Source: Synchiropus splendidus (lineage: Eukaryota > Chordata > Actinopteri > Syngnathiformes > Callionymidae). From it: DNA of 64,000 nt. Positions 39,195 to 52,219 of the stretch are shown here, in pieces. Location of the stretch: the NCBI RefSeq assembly GCF_027744825.2, contig NC_071340.1, positions 4,652,501-4,716,500 of the forward strand. Reading direction: 5' to 3'. Position numbers and translations under genes: made by a program. The notes under the pieces were generated by a model that worked only from the letters and a program-made list of their open reading frames with translations, was not told the DNA's origin and ran no database searches. Position 1 is the stretch's first letter; each line of letters begins with the position of its first letter.

Positions 39195-40198
39195 GAATAA
39201 ATTGTATAAAATGTGACAATGATGTAGCCATGTTTTATAAAGGTTATACATATGTCTAAAACAATATTTTCATCTGCGCGTGTGTCGAAGAAGTATTCTT
39301 CTCTGATCCCTTCTTCATGTTTTTGACGAGGGGAGTAGTCCTTGCACAGATTTTTAGAGTGGCTGTTGCTACTGTATATGGCCCGTGCTCCAGCGTGTTG
39401 CTTAATGGGAGGGATTTAGCATCACAGCTTATTTACTCGTGTGCATACAACTGGTATATGCATGTTTGATGTGTCCGTTTTTTTTTTTTTTTGTTTGTGT
39501 TTTGTATTTAAGCACATTCCTAATTCCATCTGTATAACTGAATTTCAAACCTTTCTATGGCCATGTTAGCAACTGAGGCCACAGGTTGTGTATAGACTTG
39601 GTAAACAAGAGCTTTGTAAACAACACAGTCTTCAACAAACTTGTTCAACAGGAAACTTTAAAATAGTCACGGTAAACCATTCCAAAATATATTCAAACAT
39701 AAATGGATGAGAACCTGAAAAACTATCATATGTGGGAAGTAAAAAAATTAAAAAAAAACTGACAAAATCTGTCCAAAAAACAGAAGTTACTCCAAACTAA
39801 ACTGTTTTAACAAACTCCTCCATACAATTAATGATAAGTAACTCTAAACTAAATAAATAGTCCAAGCAAAATAGCAAGTAGACACATCCATCCTCAAGAT
39901 AACCATGATTTTTTTTATATCCACACAGTGAGAGTTTATGAAAGTCATGGACTCAGTCTTGTCCCTAAATGCAGCTGATGAGGTGGGACTGTAGGAGGAG
40001 GGAGGCAGATGAAGAAGGTGACTGCTGGATGTTCTGCCTGGAGAGGATAGAGGTTCAGTGTGTGTGCTGGGGTGTGTGTTTCATATAAGGAGTAAAGGGC
40101 TATTATCACTTTGACAAGTTTAATTACTACGAGACTGTTAGACCTGAGGAGCATTATCCCATTTGTTGGACTAAGCTGCCGCAGAGCGCAACTCGACC

Positions 40199-40217
40199 TG
40201 TGTGTGTGTGTGTGTGT
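40199..40217. repeat. (TG)n microsatellite
   Basis: About nine TG units. Confidence 0.9.
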
Positions 40218-41730
40218 ATGACTTTGTGGGGACATTTGGCTGGAGGTTAAGGCTCAACTTCAGGATGAAGACTTAAGAATAACATATAATAATTGGGTTT
40301 CAGTTTTTCAGAGCGCTTGTTAAGGACAGCCATTTGGTTGGATGGTTAGTTTTAGGGTGAGAGGCTGGGGAAAACCCCACAACGATGGTGTGTATGTGAC
40401 ATGTGTTTATGAATGTGTGTGTTTACATGTGAAAACATTTGTTGGTCGAAATACTGTGTGTTTATCAAATCATTTCTCATGAAATGGTTATTACAAATGA
40501 GGTAATTGCATACAGTGTCTGTCTCAATCCACATTAAATGTTAATGTCAGAATGACATGTAATGTTAATTTGTACATTTTGATGGTTGTTGAACTGTTCG
40601 CTGAGGAGCAGTGCAGCTGATCATTTCTCATTAATATTCTGGCATTGTCAGCATACATTCAGTCTAATAGTGAATGCATGTGTTTGCCTTATTTTTTTGT
40701 TGAGATTCATTCAGTTTTGTCAGGAACGATTTGCTCTTGTGTATTTAAAGAAGGAAGCCATCAAACAGCTGTCTTATCTGATGACTGCTCTTCAGTTTGG
40801 CGTCATCCGTGCTAACAAGCTCGCAATCAAGGTGACATTGACCATTCATCATCGTTAAACAAAAACATAATTATCATAATTAAAACTGCCAGCATCGATT
40901 TTCAAACATCGTGCTGAGGTAACTAACCACAATGCCGACATGGAATGTAAACGAATCAGTCTCGCGATGGGGCTCCAGGCTTCTCCACAACACTAGTGGC
41001 AGCTCTGGAAAATTAGTATAGCAGAGGGTCGTGGAGACGGTTCGAGACAAAGTGACCGAGGCCAGTTGGTTTGGACACGTTGAGAGGAAGGACAGTGCTG
41101 GGAATGTATCAGGCAGAAGGAGAACAGCACGATATCACTACTGAATTGAAATTGTGCATTAAAAAGTGTATGTAGAGTCAGGAGACATAGCCCTGACCAA
41201 AACATAAACTGCAAAACTGAAGCGTAAAAGCTCCTTCTCCACCTCCCCTTCAGGCGTGCAGGTTGCTCCCTCACCTCTGCAGCCAATGTCACGGCGCCCC
41301 CTGCTGCCCCAGCTGCCTGACACTAATGGCAGCCACTAACGAGATGCTAACGAGCCTTAAGGGGTATCTGCCACTTAATCACCCTACTGTTGGGGCAATT
41401 TGCACTTGCCTAACCTACTTCCCGGCTGCTCCTCAGCCAACTCCAATAGCAAAGGTTGAATCAATGAGAGAATCAACTGCATGAACCGGCAGGCCTCGTC
41501 TACACAAGCGCTAATGAGGACAAAAGCGGGACCCTTCTGATGGACCTGGTGAAAAGCCCTGGAAGTAGTCCCTCACACAGCTTGGTCACTATTAGACAGA
41601 GAGACCGAAATGTTCATTTTTGGGTTGAAACAAATCCAAATCACAGTGTAAGACTGGAGTTAATGCTTTGTGCTATTCACAGTCCATCCATAATCTATTT
41701 TGGATTAACGTGCGTGGACCGATCAGATGA

Positions 41731-42215
41731 CTGACTGTTTTTTCTTCATATTGAGGTGTAAAACCTTTCCTGTCGCCACACTGGACCGTGGTAGAGTGTC
41801 ACAGGGGAGGTGCTCGCTCTCTACACCTCCGAGGCTGGAGCGCTCACTCCAGGGTTTGATGTCCTGTTGTCGGCTGGAGCTGGGACAGGGATGAGGCGAG
41901 TCTCTGACAGAGCGTTACTTGGTTTATGACTTTGTCACAGCCAAACTGCACAGAAGCGCACATTCAGAGCTGGACACGCACCGGGCACCTCTTCACTTCT
42001 GGAGAGACGTCACTCACTCGGCAACCCCTCCCACATGCAGCGGCCACACACATAGACGAACAGCTCACCTGCAGCAGACACTCAAAAGACTATTTTAAGG
42101 CTTGGAACGCATTATTTGTTTTTCCATTAATTCTAATGGGAAAAACCAATTCAGATTTCGAACAAATCGCTTCTCAGACGGCCGTCTGGAATGGATTGTG
42201 GTCGAAGTACCACTG
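41731..42215 (-). mobile_element. TA-flanked TIR DNA element, copy 2 (truncated)
   Basis: Read on the minus strand it begins CAGTGGTACTTCGACCACAA next to TA (42216-42217) and follows the interior of the copy at 12037-12753, including shared non-coding blocks such as CTGAATGTGCGCTTCTGTGC. It stops at about 41731, at the block complementary to TTCTTCATATTGAGGTGTAA, so one terminus is missing. Both copies contain matching relics of an open frame that I do not recognise. Confidence 0.75.
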
Positions 42216-42346
42216 TATTTCTGTTGGTTGATGATTTTCATTTGTGTGGAGAGCTGACCATCACACCACCACTGAAGAGGAGCACAATGGAGGCAATGAA
42301 TGAGAGCAATGCACACAGACATTTTGGGAGGTTAGTTATTTTGTTG

Positions 42347-42846
42347 TTCCACGGTTGTGTCTTTTCCTGTTTCCTGTCCTTCTTGTCACCCGTCCTCCAG
42401 CTTTGCAGGCAGAGAGCTGGGACCACTTTCACAGTCAAGCCTCCCTGATTTCTACACCGTGGTTCCAGACTGTTGTGCCAGAGGGTTGCCTCACGTCTTC
42501 CGGTAAATTTTCTCTCTAGTCTAGTATTCTCGTGTTCATTGGTATTATTAGATTGTGCATGTGTGTTCTGCCGCTTTCTTAGTTCTTTTGCTGGGTGGGT
42601 AAGTGTTTTCTCATAATTTGCTTTCTCAGGATTTCCTTGTGCGTGTTTGTGTATTTCCACCACAGAGTGTTCTTTAGGCCTTGTGTGTTTTACAGAGTGT
42701 GTTTTTGTTCTCCCCATGTTTAGGCTTGACTTTGATTCACCTATTTTCTGTTTTCAGATTTTTCCCCTGTCCCCGCGTGTTTGTCTTCTCGCTCCGGGCT
42801 TAGGAGTTGTCCTTAGCACATGGGTCTGGTCCCCAGAGCCATCATA
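42347..42846 (+). repeat. CT-rich dispersed repeat, copy 1 (LTR-like)
   Basis: Shares ordered blocks with 51400-52100: TTTCCTGTTTCCTGTCCTTC, CTCCAGCTTTGCAGGCA, and TTTTCAGATTTTTCCCCTGT followed by CCCCGCGTGTT. This looks like one repeat family, perhaps a solo LTR or a retroelement untranslated end. The ends are not defined. Confidence 0.5.
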
Positions 42847-45800
42847 ATGCAGGGCACTTGTAAAAATGATTGCCACTATTATTACTATTATTAATAGTAG
42901 TAGAAGTATTAACCTGGTAAGTCTGACTTGATAAAAACAACATGCAATCAAATCTCTGAAACAGTACATTTGATGGTGTGCAGTGTAATATACATGTACA
43001 ATATACAATATACAATGTCTATTCAACATGAGTTTATTAAAACAGAGCTGGAGCATTTGTATTGTGGTGTGGTGGTCTGAGCACATCCACGAAGTTCAAA
43101 TCGTTGCAGGTTCTTGGCCTTTCTTTTAAACTAATAGCATTTCACTACAAAATAATTCGGAATATCAATATAATACAAGGTCATGGTGTGTCCCTTTTTG
43201 AAACCAAATATATTGTGCAATCCAAACTATCCAAATAATACCTAACAATATTCTGCAGGAGAGGAATCCACAAACACTGTTAAGCTGTCTGATGCAGCAG
43301 GTCGGATGTGCTGTTTGACTGCTGCTCCTCTGCACGACATGAGGAGTGAGCTTTTGAGTGCTGAGGTGCAGGTCGGGAATGCGTCTCACACAAACTCAAA
43401 TAAATGTGCCGTCAGATGCCAACATTCACTTGGGCAGAAATGATGAGTGAGAGTATGTTTTATTTTCCTCAGGAAGATGAGGATGACGAAGAAGAAAAAA
43501 TACTCCAGAGGGGGCACTTGTCTCATGTGGAGAAAAAGGACTGCTGCTCGAGCACCTCTGGAGGTCAAACTGTGTGGCCCCTGTGTGGCCAGAAGTCGTC
43601 GTCTGACAATGACATTTTTCCAGATTATTATATTTATTTTATTATTCTTATTATTTTTTTTTTTCTTCAACGCAACATTTTTGAAAATGTTTCTATGCGA
43701 CAATCTATGCTGAACCAATCAGATTTAGTTCAAGTTTTATTCACCATTGCACCCAACAAGATATTTTAAATGACAACTAAAAAAGCAATATTTTTGTCAA
43801 TGTGATATTCTCCGCTCCTCTCTGTTGATGAGATTTTACTACTATTACTAAGATTGGTGCAGACTGACTCATCCAATCAGAAAAAAAGAAAACATTTCAA
43901 TGACAAAGGTTCATCTTTCTGTTGCTAAAAATGTTTCATGCGTAAAAATGCTTTAATTTCAATAAGTTGTCAATCCCAGAGCAAAATGGCATCAGGTGAC
44001 ATCAGATGCAGGACACCATATTATACATGGTGAATTGTACTTACACCAGCAGAAAAAAATAATGGTATCACACTCAGAGAAGTCATGTGGCAAACAGTGA
44101 GTTACATGGAAATGCGTTGACCGACTGGGGTAACTGACGCTGGCCGTAGTGATTGAGACGTCGGAACTGTCTGATTCCATATACAGAACTGTACACTCAT
44201 TGGTGACTATTTTCACATCATTTTCAGGAAAAGAACTAACTGGGCTTTAAATGAAATGTTGCACACACAAAAGAAAATACAAATGTACTTGGCTGGATGG
44301 GCTTCTGGTGTGGTGTCAGTCACTGCAGTGACTCTGTAAATACACCACATGAGACTCAACACACTCTGGTGGTAACTGAGTAGATATCCACAGTAGTTTT
44401 ATTTAGGTTTAGAATGAGCAGTATTTTAGATTTGTGACAAATATTGTGCCTAATGTTCCATTTGGTGGACATGATGAGAGAACACTTTTCCAAATCAGCG
44501 ACGTTCAAAACCGTTTAAGATCTGTGGACGTCAAATACATGGTATTATGTTGATGGTACCATTGTTGTATTGATTTGCTGATCAAAATGGCTGCTCAGGA
44601 GAAATGTTGTTTGCATCTCTCCAGCTCTCTTAAATGTCATTTACAGTGTCATAAACATGTGTCATACACTAAAGAACTCATGGATGAACCAGATCAAATT
44701 CTCAGATTTTGAACTGCATTCTTTCATCTCGTCATCCAGTTAATCCTGGAATGAGCAGTTGTTGGAGTGGAGAGGCTGAAAGGATGACAAGAGCGCCATC
44801 ATGGATGGAAAAGCATCGATGAGGAGAACAACGCTGTAATGACTAAGAAGAGGAACACGGGGATTTGTTTAATGGACTGATGGGAATAATAAGAAATTAA
44901 GTGGAACGATGGAGGCTTAAGGAAAACAGTCAAAGAGATATGGAACGACTTTGAGGGAGGAAAGGAGAGAGGAATGAAGATATTTGGTCAATTTACGGCT
45001 TAACAGCCCCCCTGCTCACAAAGACACAAGTGTGCACGCAGGCACTCCTTGGAGAACTCTGCTTTCAATTTCCAGATCCCTAATTGTATTACAACTGCCC
45101 TCGGCTTCTTTCTCTGAAGGCTTCCCGGCTGTCTCGCACATAGTCGATTCTATAAAACTGCTTCACTGAGACAGCACTCAGCCAGTCAGGTTTGGACTTT
45201 TTTGCTCTTGTGGATACAGTTTCATCAGGAAGTGTCATTTCCCCGAAGACATGAAAGCTTTAGGACGAGACAGGTCTTCCAAAGCTGGAGGATACGTTGT
45301 ATACGTCACTGCGGTGGCTTCCTTCTGGCTCGAACACAGGTGTGGCTGGTGGAGGCTATGGGTGGTATGTATGTGCCACCTTAGAAACCTTATAGCCGGC
45401 CACAAGAGCAATGCCTACCTTGCAAACTTTAGTTTTCTTCATCACCTGAATGCTGAAGCTGTAGAGACCACCTCAGACAATCCTTTTTCCATTTTCCATT
45501 GAGAATAAAATGACTGAGAATGAGACATTATCTGCCCAATGAATTAATAACTCCCTGAAATGTCTTGTGAATCTGAGTTCATTGTTCAGATTTGTTCAAG
45601 TGACAGAAAAATGAATGACACAGCAATACAAAAAAATTTTGAAAGTCAACATGGCACTGTGTGCATAGAAAGTAAGAGCCATTTACTATTAACCACGGCA
45701 ATACTCTGCGCTACGCATGCGCTAATGGAGTATTTAGTAGGTTGAAGAGGTAATACGGAACAGTATTGCAGGGTTGATGAAACAATGTCCTAATTTTCAA

Positions 45801-45931
45801 AGGCCACTGGACGGCACTCTTGGTTTAGGAATGATATGAAGTTTCATTTAAGTGATGGGAAGATGAGGTTTCATGATGCAGTGTTGAAGGATTAATGAGG
45901 TATCATGAAACAGTGGCCAGCTTTTCAGAGG

Positions 45932-45945
45932 CCACCAGATGGCAC
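45932..45945 (+). promoter_or_regulatory. CTCF-like site inside the MITE
   Basis: CCACCAGATGGCAC fits the core CCASYAGRKGGCRS at every position. Confidence 0.45.
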
Positions 45946-45997
45946 TCTCTGCTGTTGATTGTTTGGACTTGGACAACTCAATGCAATGAAACCAAGA

Positions 45998-46011
45998 GCG
46001 CCATCTAGTGG
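45998..46011 (-). promoter_or_regulatory. CTCF-like site in the MITE right arm
   Basis: The minus strand reads CCACTAGATGGCGC, a full fit to CCASYAGRKGGCRS, opposed to the plus-strand site at 45932. Confidence 0.45.
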
Positions 46012-49000
46012 CCCCTGGAAATTAGGACACTGCTTTGCCAACCCTACAATTTTGTTTCATGATAGGTCATCTACACATCATGAGTTTCATTATACTAGTT
46101 GTTCTCGTGCAAACATTTGACAGCAAACAGGGTGCCTACTTTATGAAATCCTCTCATCACTAGCATTTATCTATCACTGTTTTCACTTCACACTACAGTC
46201 AGAGTTTATTTGAAATATCCCATGTTAATATCAACTTTTCAAACAGCTGGAGATTGAAAATGTCAGTGTGTTTGGCATAGATGTTAATTGACCCATTTAA
46301 GTTGTACCATTACCTGGCAGCAGCCATAGGGAATTGTATAACTATAAGAGATGTGTATCTGGTGACTCTTCTTCATTTCTCATGCCACAATGACAAACAC
46401 AATTGCAGCCTCCACTACTATTTTCTCTCACAGCTTTCAACGCATTTTTTTCTACATTCTCAATAAGCAGTGTTTTGCTTTAACAATACTGTCTTTTCAT
46501 GGGAATGTTTCTGGTGCACCATTCCCACGAAAAGACATGGTCACCACTTTTCTGTGTCACTTTCTGTCTCACAACACTATCAAACATCTTCATCAGAGGA
46601 TGACAAACCTCAACCACCAATGTTGTTTTAATTGAAATTACAGGAGTACACAATCTGCTTCTGTTCAGTAGTGACTACATCAAGCTCCGTTTTTCAACCA
46701 GGTGTCATGATGTGCCATGTCCATATGAACCAGTCTACTATTTTTGGGCATCTGGAGTCCCAATCAGAAACAACAGCCTTTTCGCTTGCCATATTTCCTC
46801 TTGTTTTAATGGCACTTGTTGAATATCAGTTACATGTCATTAGTGGTCATCAAATTGTTACAACCTGATATTTAAAATTGTTCAAGTGTGCAACCGAGTA
46901 GTGTTTCGGATGTCATTTCATTATGACAGAATTACTCATCATCCCATTATGGTGTCATGGGAAAGTCTATCCCAGATAGATAGAGTGAAGTCCGATGCAG
47001 GTACTAGTTGACCACAAGGCCCATGGTGAAAATGTAGACAGCTCAAGCACCAAAGGAAAATTCTCTGCCGCTAGTCATAAAAAGGTTCCCATTCAGTTAA
47101 AGCAGCTGCATGGTTCTCTTCACCGCTACACTAAAGTGCCCAGACTTGGATGTTGTACATGTAGAAGAGTTGTTTGTCCCTTATGGAAAAGAAAGTTTAC
47201 TTTGACAAACATCAATTCAGCCTAATATTTAACATAGAATTAGAGATGCCTCATGGTTTTGAATGTGTTTCCATAATTTTTCATAATAATTCACAGACAT
47301 AGTGAGTGTGGGTGACTTCACATGAAGAAAAATAAGCGCAGCCGAGACAAAAGGGGCCACTTGTTTCTGGCAAATTGCTAATCAGTTTCTCATTTATTGA
47401 CTGTTTCAGTTTAAATTGCTGATTTTTTTTTTTTTTTTCAGACCAATCAGTATGGGAAAATTAAGAAGTAGTTTACTTTAACGTTTTAGTACACAAGAAC
47501 ATGTCTACAGAATCAATCAGGAATTCATTACATAGCGGAAGAGGACAGATTAAAAGGGATGGGTGCCAAGAAGAATGAGTAGCAAAGATGCAGCTTCCCC
47601 ACCCTTTTCAAGCAACCCTGAGCAGGCTGCCAAAACAACCTAATGGATGGACATATGTTCTTCGTACTTGTGACCGATGAAGCATTTGAACAAACGAAGT
47701 TCTGCAGAAATCATCACACAGGATCACATCACTAAGTCGGGTGCTATTCCTCTCCCCATGAACTAGCTTTTACAAGTTTATTTCTTTTTTTTTTTTCTTC
47801 TAAAGACAGCCAAGACCAGCGTTGTGTCCAGGTTCCATCTCAGTTTCTCCTCCAATATGGACAAGCGGGGAGCACCTCACTGCATTACAGTCCCACCTCC
47901 TCTGATGAAAGTCAACATTGATGTAAATGGACAGTTTAGTTTTTTGGCTCAGTTTTTTCACTCCCATGGCAAACAATTATTGAATCTGCCATTAAACCCG
48001 ATTGGCCACTATCACGACCACACCTGAAGATCATCTGAGGTCTCAAGAACCCACCACGGATCGCCAGTCCTTGACAGCTTTTAGTCCATGGCATGTGCAC
48101 TGCTAGCCTTAAGATCTCCTCTCATCCCCATCTACCCGTTTCCTGGACCCCCACCCGTCAGCAACCCAATTCTCACTACACTATCTCCAGATCACTCGTA
48201 ACATCTTCTTAAGATCCATATAGCCTGTAGCTCACAAAGCTCACAGGCTGGGTGTTTTCAGGTCCAGTCTTCCGGCCATCACATTGGAGTTTCACAAATC
48301 CTCAAATCAACAATTCACTGTTTAGCCCTGCTAAAAACCATCAAGTTATCCTAGAATCATCCTTGATCACTCCCAGCCATCATTTGCACTGTACAGCCCT
48401 TTAGCAGGTGGCAGTGGCATGATTCAGGGGTGGCCCTCCTGGAGCAATGCAGAAGCAGATTCGGCTTGGCTCTGTTGATGCCATGTTACTTATATGGATC
48501 CATATTTATACATCTCCAAGCACCTCTATCACCCACTCTTTCATGTTACCCATGGTAAGATGGATCCAATTTTTCTGCTCTTGCAGCAGTGAAATTGCTT
48601 CTAATAAACCCTTGTTTCCTGAAGAGGCCTTCGTCTGCTGTTGCCCACATGGATACAGGAGCCCTAATGGATTTATGAAATTATCAGAAAATGGTCAAGA
48701 GCCCTGTAAATGACTTTTACTCTTCATTGTTCAGGCACAAGAGACTGCTACAAGCATGTTTGATAACGTACGTGTTGTTTTAAAGGAAAATGCTATGCAT
48801 AGTTTTTCCTTTCTGTCGTCTTTTCTTTTAAAGAAGTTGCACTCAACGGTTCAAATTTTCCAATTTTCTTGAAAAAACTGGGGAGCTTTCATCTCATGAC
48901 CTCACGTGTGGACCCCTTTCAGCACCAGCCTCCATAAACAGCCAACCTGCAATCAACACCTGGTTAGCACACCCGGTAAACAAATCAGCCGGCCCGAAAT

Positions 49001-49525
49001 GACTTGTAATAACAGCCATTTGGGTCCTTTCTACCAAAATCAGGTGTTCATTTGCAGACCTGTGTGTTTGTGTGAGTGACGACACCATAGTTTGGTTCCA
49101 TTTGTTCAATGTAATAGCGTGAGTTGGGCAATGCCTCTCGTCATAAAATCTTGAGGTGGTCAAGATCATTTGTCAAGATGATTTTAACTTTTCTTTGTTT
49201 GCATCAAGACCACACACACTACACTTATGTGCAGTCAGCAGCCTTTGGCACATACATTTGGCTGAGCCAACCAATCTCCTGATGACATGTTTATTAAAAT
49301 GTGAAGTCCATATTTAGATCTTTGTTTGGCATAGCAGAACAGTGATCGACCGGAAAAATAAACAATTAAAAAATAAATTATAATCCAATGTCTTCATAAA
49401 GCAAGCCACAACACAACACAAGGCAACATATAAAGTTAGGTCTCCCTAACTTGGTGACCAAACTTCCTCACATGAGCGGTTCCTTTGACACTGTCATTTC
49501 TAAGCTTGTGCCTCCTAGTCACACC

Positions 49526-49720
49526 AAGGTTATAATAGTTTTGGGATTTATCTTTTTTTTTTTTTTTTTCAATTTTTGTCTTTCGAATTTCGAGTTTTTA
49601 GAGTGGGTTGGCTAGTTTCAGTTAGTTTCAGTTTTTGAAAACTGCTTAGTTTCAGTTTAGTTTTTATTAGTTTTCGTTATTTTAGTGTTAGTTTTTGTTG
49701 GTTTTTTTTGTTTTTTTAAG
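49526..49720. repeat. TTAGTTT-rich low-complexity repeat
   Basis: A poly-T run (49553-49570) is followed by many TTTCAGTTTAGTTTTT-like units. It begins with AAGGTTATAATAGTTTTGGG, a start I recognise from common fish repeats without knowing the family name. Confidence 0.6.
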
Positions 49721-51399
49721 TGACCACGACTTCCCTCTTAACCTGCCTGCACTCTATTTGTCACTTCATCTCTGTTCATTAGTCTGGATAAACAAATATA
49801 ACCCCCGAACATGCTGCATATCCACTCTTCCTCCTGTCGTCTTCCAATGGTAGTCATTCATTCCTTTCCTTTAAGGATTGTAGAATAAAACCAGTGGCAT
49901 TAAAATGCTGAAAACAGGCAGCAAAAATCCAATTTGCCACAAAGTACTCAGTTCCGCTTCAGGTCCTTTAGGTCCTTCCTGACATGCACACACCCAACTG
50001 AGTGACTCCGCACATTGTTAGACAGGAAGTGGTTAATAATGGAATCGTTGAGCTGCTCCCTTGACTTTCAATCAAGTGTGGCACAAAGTAGACATTATTC
50101 TTTGTGACTTAAATGCTGCTCTTATTTGTATGACCTTCACTTGTCACTTTGCGACAGAAACACTTCAAGTTACAGTATGGTGTGCAGACTAAGAATACGT
50201 TTCTAGTACTTTCATGAAGCTATAAGTAACTGACACTGACACACTCAGCATCCGCCCTAAAATGTGTTTCAGTCTCCGTTAGACAACCAAGATGAAGGAA
50301 ATGGGAGTCCAACATTACCAAATTATATCATTTCAAATACATCACAGGCTTAATCAAACCACAGTTGCATGGGCCTGGAAAGGCTGAGGCTCAGACAACA
50401 TGAGCATCACAAACATTGTTTTCCTTCTTTCCAGGGGGGATCTCTATAAAAACTCTAAGGTCCTCTTTTAAAGAGGCGCTAACGGCTCATGTGACAAAAC
50501 ATTCCAAAACATAACTGAGATTACATCAATTACCAATAATCTTATCACTGGTGATGTGTTTTTGTCAGACATGCTATTTTTATCTGAGAGTAGGTCATTT
50601 GGCAGAAAGTATTTGCAAATTTGAAATTCATCATGGAAAGAGAGGTACAACCAAGGTCACGATTAATTGTTCGAATGCCATTTGGGATCCCATCCAGACA
50701 TGATAGTGTTTGAGGGCCACAGTTTGAGTCACACAGGTGTGAGCAACAGCAATGTTACCGAAGCAGCCCCCCTCTCTTCTCACTCGCACCTGTCACCAAT
50801 TACTACACCTAGTGTCCAATTCTGAAGTTTTCCAGGATTCGCATCGCTTTTCAGAGGTCAATTTAGTGTCTGATTGCTTCAATTTCCGCAAGAAATAAAA
50901 TTGCTGCTGAATTGAAGCGGTGTACCAGTAGAGCAATGCCATCGCTCCGCTAACCTCCCTAACCAACAAAGCAGGTTGACTGATGTCGCTGCGGCTCTGC
51001 AGAGGTTCCTCCATGAAAACTTAAATGGTTATTGATTACTGAATGAATTCATATGTCTCTTGTTTTATTCTATTTGTTTATTTATTTATTATTTTTTTGG
51101 CCTTGCCCGTACAGCGTGCTATCCAAACTGCATTAATGATCCAACAACAGAGGAAATCACTAATTTGTTGCTTTGTGGAGGCAACTTCATCTTACAATTC
51201 TGTTGCAGTTTCCTCCATAGTACCGCAGTCATTTGTTGAAAGTATTTCCTCCACGACACTCTCAGCGACAAGCTTCTTCCGACTTCGTCACTTACCTCTG
51301 CTGTTGGGCAGGATAAACCCAGCTTCTGTTGTCCAGCTGATACTGGACATCCACTGACGCGCGAATCTGTAGTCGAAGTCAACGAATTGCTCTCTGCAT

Positions 51400-52219
51400 G
51401 CACTGTTTTTGTCATCGCTTTGTTTCTTTCTGTCCCTTTTTGTATTTTTCTCTGTGTTCTGTCGAGTGCTTTATTTTGTTACTCATAGGGTTTCCTGTTT
51501 CCGTTTCCTGTCTCCTCTCCAGCTTTACAGGCAACGCTGCAGAAAACGTAATCCCCTTGGGTAACAATCAATATGGAAGGAGATGAGACGATCACATTCT
51601 TTTGTCGGCAATTGCGGCATTACAGTGACTTCATCGCAGGCAAAGACAAGAATGTGTTTGTCCAATCAATATCGAATAGGTGAAGGTAACTACCAAGTGT
51701 TCCATGGATATATTCCCTCTCCAACTGTGTTTGCCAGACCTTTCCCTGACCTTTTCTAGATTTTCCTGCACGCTTGAATCCCTATTCAGGATTATCCTGA
51801 TTTTCCTCGTTCTTCCTCGCTCCACTTTTGTTTCTCCTGTACGCCACTCAGTCCGCGTGTGAGCAGTTTTAGAGTCTCACTTTTCATTTATAACTCTGAC
51901 ATAGTTACTCCTTGTGTGTGTGTTTCTCTACCACCAAGCACTATTCATTGCCACCTCGTGAGCTTAACTCAGAGTGTGTTTTGTGTTCTCCCAGTTTTAG
52001 GCTTTGAATTCTAATTCGCCTCTCTTGTGTTTTCAGATTCTTCCCCAGTCCCTGCGTGTTGTTCCCAGTCCGCGTTCTGGTTCCAGCGCCTTTAGTTATA
52101 GTTATTTGCTATGTATTGTTTATTCGACAATTAAATCTCTGTAATTTAATCTTGTGTCCCGTGCCTTCTGTCGACCCGGACTTCCTGCACTTGGGTCCAT
52201 TCATCCGGAATCATGACAG
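51400..52219 (+). repeat. CT-rich dispersed repeat, copy 2 (LTR-like)
   Basis: Blocks TTTCCTGTCTCCTCTCCAGC and TTTTCAGATTCTTCCCCAGT with CCCTGCGTGTT match the repeat at 42347-42846 in order. It ends near AATTTAATCTTGTGTCCCGT and ATCATGACAGT, as fish LTR ends often do. The block 51532-51696 is absent from the other copy and forms one arm of the inverted repeat. Confidence 0.5.

Larger units (their letters stand above)
45771..46045. mobile_element. Palindromic MITE carrying CTCF-like motifs
   Basis: The left arm GGGTTGATGAAACAATGTCC, continuing TAATTTTCAAAGGCCACTGG, is mirrored by the right arm, whose complement reads AGGGTTGGCAAAGCAGTGTC and CTAATTTCCAGGGGCCACTA. TIRs are about 55 bp. No coding capacity. 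Three CCAC-AGA-GGC-type blocks lie inside (45804, 45932, and 45998 on minus). No clear target duplication was found. Confidence 0.75.

Noticed and set aside
43404..43769. 121-codon plus-strand frame with an acidic run
   Set aside because: The later part is low-complexity T-rich translation and no homologous motif is recognised.
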